From contig JAESSR010000275.1 in the NCBI GenBank assembly GCA_016764015.1, forward strand, positions 1 to 9,031: a DNA stretch of 9,031 nt, in the 5' to 3' direction. This DNA comes from Phycisphaerales bacterium (lineage in GTDB: Bacteria; Planctomycetota; Phycisphaerae; Phycisphaerales; UBA1924). Shown here one piece after another: positions 5,194-9,031 of this stretch. The position numbers were made by a program, and so were the translations under genes. Below the pieces are notes generated by a model that searched no databases, was not told where the DNA came from, and saw only the letters and a program-made list of their open reading frames with translations. The first letter of the stretch is position 1. Each line of letters starts with the position of its first letter.

Positions 5194-6422
5194 TGGCGAA
5201 GAACGCACCGATGTTTGTCGTTCGCAGAGCGATGATGAGTGATTTGCCGACACTACACAAGATGTCGAAGATGGTTCATTTTATTAACCTGCCGCCGGAT
5301 CAGGAGATTATTGCGAACAAGATTCGCAACTCTCGCAAGAGCTTCATGCGCGCCGGTGGCAACGCCAAGAGCGTGCACAAACCCAAAGGCCCGAGTGGCA
5401 AGGGTGGGATTTCTGAAAAGACCGCGATGGCGGACATTTTTATGTTTGTGATCGAGGAGATGAACTCAGAGGCATGTATCGGCACCAGCCAGTTGGTCTC
5501 GCAGATGGGCGGGCCGGGGCATCCCAATGTGTGCTTTAAGCTCGAGACTCGTGAGAAGTATGCGAACGATTTGAAGTTTGGAACGAAGCACACGGTGGCG
5601 CGGGTGCATCTCGATGAGAGCGGGCCGACGGAACTTGGTGGCTTGATCATGCAGCCTTCGTTTCGTGGGCACGAGCTCAAGCTTGGGCGTTTTATTGGTT
5701 TGATTCGGTTCCACTTCATTGGTCTTCATCGCAAGATGTTCAGGCCGACGATACTCGCCGAGTTGATGGCACCGATTACATCCAATGGCGAATCGCTTGT
5801 CTGGGATTCGCTTGGGCGGCGGTTTATCCCATTGAGCTATGATGAAGCGGATCGGTTTTGTCAGTATTCGCGTGAGTTCATGACGGAGCTGCTTCCTGAG
5901 GGTGATATTCATTTGTCACTGCTGCCGCCGGCCGCGAGGGCACAGATCGGTGAGGTTGGTCCTGATACGATTCCTGCGAGACGAATGCTTGAAAACCTTG
6001 GGTTTGAGTATCACAACTTTGTCGATCCGTTCGACGGCGGCCCTTATATCACAGCGAAAACCGACGAGATTGAGCTGGTCAACAACACTTTTCATGCGAC
6101 TCTTGGGTCTTCTATCAATCACAAGCTAACCGACCAAGTCGGTATTGTGTCTGTGTTGAGCAGTGATGGAGATTTCAGGGCGGTGCAAACGGCGTTTCAG
6201 GTTGACCGATCGGGCAAGCTTCGTTTGACATCGGATGCGATGATGGCATTGCATGCGGATGCAGGGGTTGAAGCAGGATGTACACCGATGAGAGTGCCTG
6301 TTGAAGTTGGCAAGGGCAAGAAGTCTGCTTCAAAGAAGGTCGTGAAGAAGACAACCAAGAAGGTGACCAAAAAAATTACTCAACGAGCCGCAAAGAAGAA
6401 GCCAGCCAAACGCAAGGGCTGA
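5193..6422 (+). CDS. astA: Arginine N-succinyltransferase (AstA family) with lysine-rich tail
   Basis: AstA transfers succinyl from succinyl-CoA to the alpha-amino group of arginine (some members prefer ornithine), the first step of the AST arginine-degradation pathway. The 409-residue product matches the family along its length: an N-terminal GNAT-like start (VVRRAMMSDLPTLHKMS), INLPPDQE, GGLIMQPSFRG, LGRFIGLIRFHF (about 165-176), WDSLGRRFIPL (from W204), LENLGFEYHNFVDPFDGGP (to P284), and a C-terminal beta domain ending near residue 370. Typical AstA is about 340-345 residues. The excess comes from a basic, glycine-rich insertion (about residues 50-75, MRAGGNAKSVHKPKGPSGKGG) and a 37-residue lysine-rich tail (373-409) with KKVV-KKTT-KKVT-KKIT repeats. 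The start is fixed by GAGGAG at 5181. AstB, AstD and AstE homologues are not in the window. Confidence 0.9.
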   Translation: MAKNAPMFVVRRAMMSDLPTLHKMSKMVHFINLPPDQEIIANKIRNSRKSFMRAGGNAKSVHKPKGPSGKGGISEKTAMADIFMFVIEEMNSEACIGTSQLVSQMGGPGHPNVCFKLETREKYANDLKFGTKHTVARVHLDESGPTELGGLIMQPSFRGHELKLGRFIGLIRFHFIGLHRKMFRPTILAELMAPITSNGESLVWDSLGRRFIPLSYDEADRFCQYSREFMTELLPEGDIHLSLLPPAARAQIGEVGPDTIPARRMLENLGFEYHNFVDPFDGGPYITAKTDEIELVNNTFHATLGSSINHKLTDQVGIVSVLSSDGDFRAVQTAFQVDRSGKLRLTSDAMMALHADAGVEAGCTPMRVPVEVGKGKKSASKKVVKKTTKKVTKKITQRAAKKKPAKRKG

Positions 6423-6442
6423 TTCGTTCAGCCTTGTTGTTT
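6413..6442. terminator. Hairpin spanning both convergent stop codons (likely bidirectional terminator)
   Basis: GGCTGA (6417-6422) pairs with TCAGCC (6428-6433) around the loop TTCGT. CAA (6413-6415) then pairs with TTG (6434-6436) past a one-base bulge. The astA stop TGA (6420-6422) lies in the left arm and the stop of the leftward gene (complement of TCA 6428-6430) in the right arm. A T-rich run (TTGTTGTTT) follows on the plus strand. The minus-strand T run is weaker. With only 5 nt between the two genes this is the only place for a terminator. Confidence 0.5.
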
Positions 6443-7210
6443 GCGGAGGTTGAGAATTAACTCGACTTGCCCGATGGGTTCGTTGAGCTGATGCGCGATT
6501 TCAATGTTTGATAACCCAGCGGCTGCGAGTTCGACAACCTGTGATTGGATCGAAGGCGGTGCTTGAGTAGGTGCCTGAGGCTTTGGCTCAGTTGCATGGG
6601 GTTGGGTGATTGGGTCGATTCTTCCTGCGACCCTTGTTTGTCGCTCTTCGATGTCTTGTTCTAGGCGGGCGCGATCGAGTAGTGTTGGGTCGATAGTTCG
6701 TTGGGAGTGGGCTGAATGTTGTGGTGGTAGTGACGGAGCATTTATTTCTGATTCATTCGGAGTTGGGTTTGCCAGTTGTCGATTGAGCTGCGCGAGTTTG
6801 CGGTCGGCTTCTTCGATGAGCAGTTCGAGGCGGGCGGCTTTGTTGTCGAGGGTTGCGCCGAGTCGGCGGGTTATTTCCTCAGTTTTCACCATCAGTTGCT
6901 CGTTTGGGCTCATGCTCGCTTGGGCTTGGGCGTGGATGTTGGCGATGCGCTTGGATGGCGAAGCGAGCTTGTTTGATCGTTTGGCGTTTGTTTTATGATT
7001 TTTCCTGAGCATCCGCATCATGAGGAAGACGATGAGGAAGATGCCGAAGACGAAGAGGGTGTTGGGTGAGTTGAGGCGGGAGATCAAGCCTTCGATCGCT
7101 GTGGGGTTGTTTTGTTGGAGTTGGGTACCGGCATCGCCGCTCGCCGGGTGGGCGAGGGTCGTGGGTTCATTTGGAGGTGTATTGATTGATTCTGAGGGTC
7201 CGAGTTGCAC
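6428..7210 (-). CDS. Single-pass membrane protein with coiled coil and C-terminal DUF6115/SwrB-like HTH segment
   Basis: The function is not known. The 260-residue product has a polar N-terminal segment (1-50) and one strongly hydrophobic span TLFVFGIFLIVFLMMRML (51-68) followed by basic residues (RKNHKTNAKR). That predicts N-outside, C-inside. Next come a charged heptad-like helix (about 104-147) and a proline/glutamine-rich linker (about 150-220). The C-terminal segment VVELAAAGLSNIEIAHQLNE...GQVELILNLRK (225-257) resembles the helix-turn-helix-like end of DUF6115/DUF2802 proteins, which include Bacillus SwrB, a membrane protein that promotes flagellar assembly. A flagellar role here is inference, mildly supported by csrA nearby, which is often linked to motility. 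The GTG start at 7210 is fixed by AGGAG (complement of 7217-7221) 6 nt upstream. The gene converges with astA and diverges from tilS. Confidence 0.8.
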   Translation of the reverse strand: MQLGPSESINTPPNEPTTLAHPASGDAGTQLQQNNPTAIEGLISRLNSPNTLFVFGIFLIVFLMMRMLRKNHKTNAKRSNKLASPSKRIANIHAQAQASMSPNEQLMVKTEEITRRLGATLDNKAARLELLIEEADRKLAQLNRQLANPTPNESEINAPSLPPQHSAHSQRTIDPTLLDRARLEQDIEERQTRVAGRIDPITQPHATEPKPQAPTQAPPSIQSQVVELAAAGLSNIEIAHQLNEPIGQVELILNLRKQQG

Positions 7211-7216
7211 CGTTTG

Positions 7217-7221
7217 CTCCT
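7217..7221 (-). promoter_or_regulatory. Ribosome-binding site deciding the GTG start at 7210
   Basis: Read leftward, AGGAG lies 6 nt before the GTG at 7210. It is a full-strength Shine-Dalgarno, stronger than most in this window, and justifies the non-ATG start. Confidence 0.75.
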
Positions 7222-7247
7222 GATTTGGATCGTTGGTCGTCTGTGCG

Positions 7248-7265
7248 ATTCTATCACAGTATGAT
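7248..7265. promoter_or_regulatory. Divergent promoter region between the SwrB-like gene and tilS
   Basis: Leftward there is an extended -10, TGA-TAGAAT (complement of 7248-7256), placing a start near 7241 and a leader of about 30 nt before the GTG at 7210. Rightward there is a -10-like TATGAT (7260-7265), placing a start near 7272, on the GTG proposed for tilS. Neither has a convincing -35. The two elements are only 6 bp apart, so the promoters would exclude or share regulators. Confidence 0.3.
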
Positions 7266-7271
7266 CTGTTC

Positions 7272-8339
7272 GTGTGTGATCCATCGCAACAAGCTGAGGA
7301 TAATCGAGCGGGGCGGGGGATTTCTCGTAATCACCCTGTTGCGGCGCGGATCCTGCGCCGGTGGCGGGTGCTTACTGGTGGGAAAGCTGTGCGGGATGTC
7401 GATCGGCGGGCATTGGTTGCTTGTTCGGGTGGAGCAGATTCGGTTGCGTTGGCGGCGGTGCTCGCAATGGTTGAGCCCAAGCCGATCATTGCACATGTGA
7501 TTCATGATATCCGAGATGTACAGATCGCAAATGCAGATCGAGATGCGGTCAAGCTGCTCGCTGAGAGCATCGGGTGTCGATTTATGCAACGAGCAATCAG
7601 CATCAAACATATGGCTGGGAATCTTGAGCACAACGCACGAGTTGGGCGGTATGAGGCGCTCTGTGAGATGGCAAAGGAAGAGGGCATCGAGTTCATTGTG
7701 ACGGGGCATCATGGCGACGATCAGTTGGAGACTGTGTTGATGCATTTGATCCGCGGGACGGGTGTGCGAGGGATGGGGGGGATGTCGCCGATCAGGGATA
7801 TGGATGGTGTCTCGATCGTGCGTCCGATGCTCGATGTATCTCGCGAAGAGATTGAATCGTTGTGCAATGATGCGGGGTTAAGTTGGCAGCACGATCTGAC
7901 CAATGACGATGTGGGGTACCTGCGGAACCGGATTCGGCATGCAGTGCTTCCTGTATTGAGGGATATTGAGCCTGAGATTGTTGGGCGGGCGTCTGGGTTG
8001 GCGAGGTCTTGCCAAGAGGCGAGCCAGTTGATTGAGCAGGTGGTTCGTACTGGGATTGCCAACGATGCCATGCGCAATGATGATCGGTGGTTGTGGTCGC
8101 GTGAGGAACTCAGAGGGCAGGCTCCGGCGGCATTGGCGGAGTTGATGTTCGTGTATATCAGTGATGTGCTCGGTGGGGTCCGCGCTGATTCGGTCTCAAG
8201 GCAATCTATTGAGCAAGTTGTTCGTGCGATCAAATCTGCAGATACTGACCCGCGTGTGCATCGTGTCGGTCCTATTGTTGTATATGTTCAAGCGAGGACA
8301 GTGGATATTTCAGTCGCAGGGTCGTCGGCTTCGGACTAA
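7272..8339 (+). CDS. tilS: tRNA(Ile)-lysidine synthase
   Basis: TilS ligates lysine to C34 of the CAU-anticodon tRNA-Ile using ATP, so that the tRNA reads AUA instead of AUG; it is normally essential. The PP-loop SGGADS (residues 52-57 from the GTG at 7272) binds ATP. The family motifs TGHHGDDQLET..LIRGTG, GMGGM, RPMLDVSREEIESLC and the W-x-x-D-x-TN....RNRIRHAVLPVL signature follow in order. About 120 residues after the signature form the C-terminal helical part; the total of 355 residues is within the family range. The start is uncertain: an in-frame TTG at 7233 would add 13 residues, and no Shine-Dalgarno precedes either. The conserved part begins at about NHPVAARILRRW (from 7329), so 7272 or an unusual later start fits. 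It heads a rightward cluster with a receiver-like gene 31 nt downstream. Confidence 0.9.
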   Translation: MCDPSQQAEDNRAGRGISRNHPVAARILRRWRVLTGGKAVRDVDRRALVACSGGADSVALAAVLAMVEPKPIIAHVIHDIRDVQIANADRDAVKLLAESIGCRFMQRAISIKHMAGNLEHNARVGRYEALCEMAKEEGIEFIVTGHHGDDQLETVLMHLIRGTGVRGMGGMSPIRDMDGVSIVRPMLDVSREEIESLCNDAGLSWQHDLTNDDVGYLRNRIRHAVLPVLRDIEPEIVGRASGLARSCQEASQLIEQVVRTGIANDAMRNDDRWLWSREELRGQAPAALAELMFVYISDVLGGVRADSVSRQSIEQVVRAIKSADTDPRVHRVGPIVVYVQARTVDISVAGSSASD

Positions 8340-8361
8340 ATATGCCAAGCAGGCAAAGAAC

Positions 8362-8365
8362 GGAG
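8362..8365 (+). promoter_or_regulatory. Ribosome-binding site deciding the receiver-like gene start
   Basis: GGAG lies 5 nt before the ATG at 8371. It selects this start over a longer in-frame opening at 8161 that would overlap tilS by almost 180 nt and encode unrelated sequence. Confidence 0.65.
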
Positions 8366-8370
8366 TTGAG

Positions 8371-8739
8371 ATGAGTGAGATTCAGATTGCATTAGTTGGG
8401 CACTGTGGACCGGATAGCTTTGCGTTGCAGAGTTCGGTGATGGGCTTTGTGCCCGGATCGGTCATCCATAGGTTAAACTCGATGGATGAACTCAATGCAA
8501 AAATGAGCGAGTTGTCGCTTCTGATTGTGAACCGGGTGCTTGATGGTCGGTTTGATTCGGAGTCTGGGATTGAGTTGATTCGGGGTCTTGGTGAGGGTTC
8601 GCCGCCTGCCATGTTGATTTCTAACTTTCCTGAGTCGCTTGATGAGTCTGTGGCTGCGGGTGCGGTGATGGGGTATGGGAAGAAGAAGATGCGGTCGGCG
8701 GAGGCGGAGACGGCGTTGAAGAGTGCGCTGGGGATATAA
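8371..8739 (+). CDS. Degenerate response-regulator receiver-like protein (stand-alone)
   Basis: This 122-residue protein has the size and strand-helix order of a CheY-type receiver but not its chemistry. Strand 1 is IQIALVGHCGPDS, without the usual acidic pair. Strand 3 ends LLIVNRVLDG, with N54 at the position of the phosphoacceptor aspartate. The following helix contains GIELIRGL, as in real receivers. Strand 4 is AMLISN with S84 at the conserved Thr/Ser. The final part has GAVMGYGKKKM with K104 near the conserved lysine. The likely role is as a phosphorylation-independent (pseudo-)receiver acting by protein contact; the partner is unknown. No kinase is nearby. It lies 31 nt after tilS and 57 nt before an Xaa-Pro aminopeptidase gene, so it is probably cotranscribed with both. 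The receiver assignment rests on pattern only and could be wrong. Confidence 0.65.
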   Translation: MSEIQIALVGHCGPDSFALQSSVMGFVPGSVIHRLNSMDELNAKMSELSLLIVNRVLDGRFDSESGIELIRGLGEGSPPAMLISNFPESLDESVAAGAVMGYGKKKMRSAEAETALKSALGI

Positions 8740-8748
8740 AATGAAGAA

Positions 8749-8767
8749 CACAGGCGGGACGCCTGTG
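8749..8767. repeat. Perfect 8-bp palindrome with GGA loop (REP-like element)
   Basis: CACAGGCG (8749-8756) and CGCCTGTG (8760-8767) are exact reverse complements around the loop GGA, followed by CCAC. It lies in the 57-nt gap between the receiver-like gene and the aminopeptidase gene. From general experience this CAGGCGGGACGCCTG core recurs between genes in many planctomycete and related genomes as a REP-like palindrome, but only one copy is present here. There is no T run after it, so it is not a typical terminator. Confidence 0.6.
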
Positions 8768-8796
8768 CCACGAAGAGAAGAAAGAGAATACGAGAC

Positions 8797-9031
8797 ATGG
8801 ATAACGCGATCAAGTTAAGTGAATACCAAGCACGGCGTAAGAAGGTTCTCGCTGGTCTCAAGGGAGCGGTCGGGGTGTTGTTTGCTGGTGAGGGCGCACC
8901 GCCTTTGCTTGGTGAGTGGATGCCGGACACGAACTTTAAATACCTGACTGGTATTGATGATGAGCCCGGGGCGATGGTGTTCTTTGATCCGTCGAATGCT
9001 GATGCGAAGAAACGGATTGTGCTGTTGCTCA
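8797..9031 (+). CDS. pepP: Xaa-Pro aminopeptidase, N-terminal domain (3' end off the window)
   Basis: The 78 residues visible before the window ends are the N-terminal aminopeptidase-P/creatinase domain that precedes the M24 pita-bread metallopeptidase domain; the catalytic residues lie beyond the edge. The family pattern is clear: LSEYQARRKKVLAGLKGAVG at the start, then DTNFKYLTGIDDEPGAMVFFDP, matching the SNFYYLTGF-EPDA signature. PepP removes N-terminal residues preceding proline, using two metal ions, in the cytoplasm. Start ATG 8797 is preceded only by a purine-rich stretch (AAGAGAAGAAAGAGAA) and not by a clean Shine-Dalgarno. It is probably the last visible gene of the tilS cluster. Prolidase or a related M24 protein is possible until the C-terminal domain is seen. 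Confidence 0.85.
   Translation, partial: MDNAIKLSEYQARRKKVLAGLKGAVGVLFAGEGAPPLLGEWMPDTNFKYLTGIDDEPGAMVFFDPSNADAKKRIVLLL

Noticed and set aside
6606..6998. A 130-codon plus-strand frame opposite the SwrB-like gene
   Set aside because: It has low-complexity S/R/L/A composition. The minus-strand frame has a membrane span, coiled coil and a strong Shine-Dalgarno and is clearly the gene.
8161..8370. Long N-terminal extension of the receiver-like gene overlapping tilS
   Set aside because: The extension is tilS sequence in another frame. GGAG at 8362 points to the ATG at 8371.
8741..8818. A 25-codon frame reading MKNTGGTPVPRR across the palindrome
   Set aside because: The TGGTPVP peptide is just the translation of the palindrome and its flank. 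It overlaps the pepP start in a different frame and has no ribosome-binding site of its own.
1..9031. tRNA or rRNA genes, CRISPR arrays, insertion sequences, attachment sites
   Set aside because: No cloverleaf-like sequence, no regularly spaced repeats, no transposase-like frame and no duplicated ends were seen by eye.

Overview
The window looks like a chromosomal segment of a Planctomycetota bacterium, most likely of the Phycisphaerae type. This is inferred from the protein styles (lysine-rich C-terminal tail, TilS with an HP..RRWRVLTGG-type N-terminus, small lipoprotein-rich gene set), from several genes with weak or no Shine-Dalgarno sequence, and from an intergenic palindrome of a kind I associate with PVC-group genomes. 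No phage, transposase, CRISPR, rRNA or tRNA was found. All assignments come from reading the sequence; no database search was run.

Layout. Positions 1-614 carry two leftward genes: the translational regulator csrA (its 3' end runs off the window) and a short NifU-C-terminal-type Fe-S protein (nfu). Each has a plausible sigma70-like promoter. A divergent intergenic region (615-834) leads rightward into a large lipoprotein of unknown function. Its C-terminus carries a JAMM-like metal-site pattern (E...HxH...SxxD). That gene ends at an intrinsic terminator (2453-2485).

Positions 2506-6422 form one rightward operon: an M20-family deacylase/peptidase interrupted by an in-frame TAG, a class III PLP aminotransferase, and arginine N-succinyltransferase (astA), which overlaps the aminotransferase stop as TAATG. 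Together they suggest arginine (or ornithine) succinylation followed by transamination, with an M20 amidohydrolase possibly doing the desuccinylation that AstE does in the classical AST pathway. AstA carries a histone-H1-like lysine-rich tail.

astA converges on a leftward gene (6428-7210) for a single-pass membrane protein with a coiled coil and a C-terminal helix-turn-helix-like DUF6115/SwrB-type segment. The two stop codons sit inside one hairpin. A compact divergent promoter region then leads to a rightward cluster: tilS, a degenerate response-regulator receiver protein, a perfect 8-bp palindrome with a GGA loop, and the 5' end of an Xaa-Pro aminopeptidase gene that runs off the right edge.

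Most worth following up: the amber-split M20 gene in an otherwise intact succinyl-arginine operon, the lysine-rich AstA tail, the JAMM-like lipoprotein, the phosphosite-less receiver, and the regulatory palindrome over the csrA promoter.
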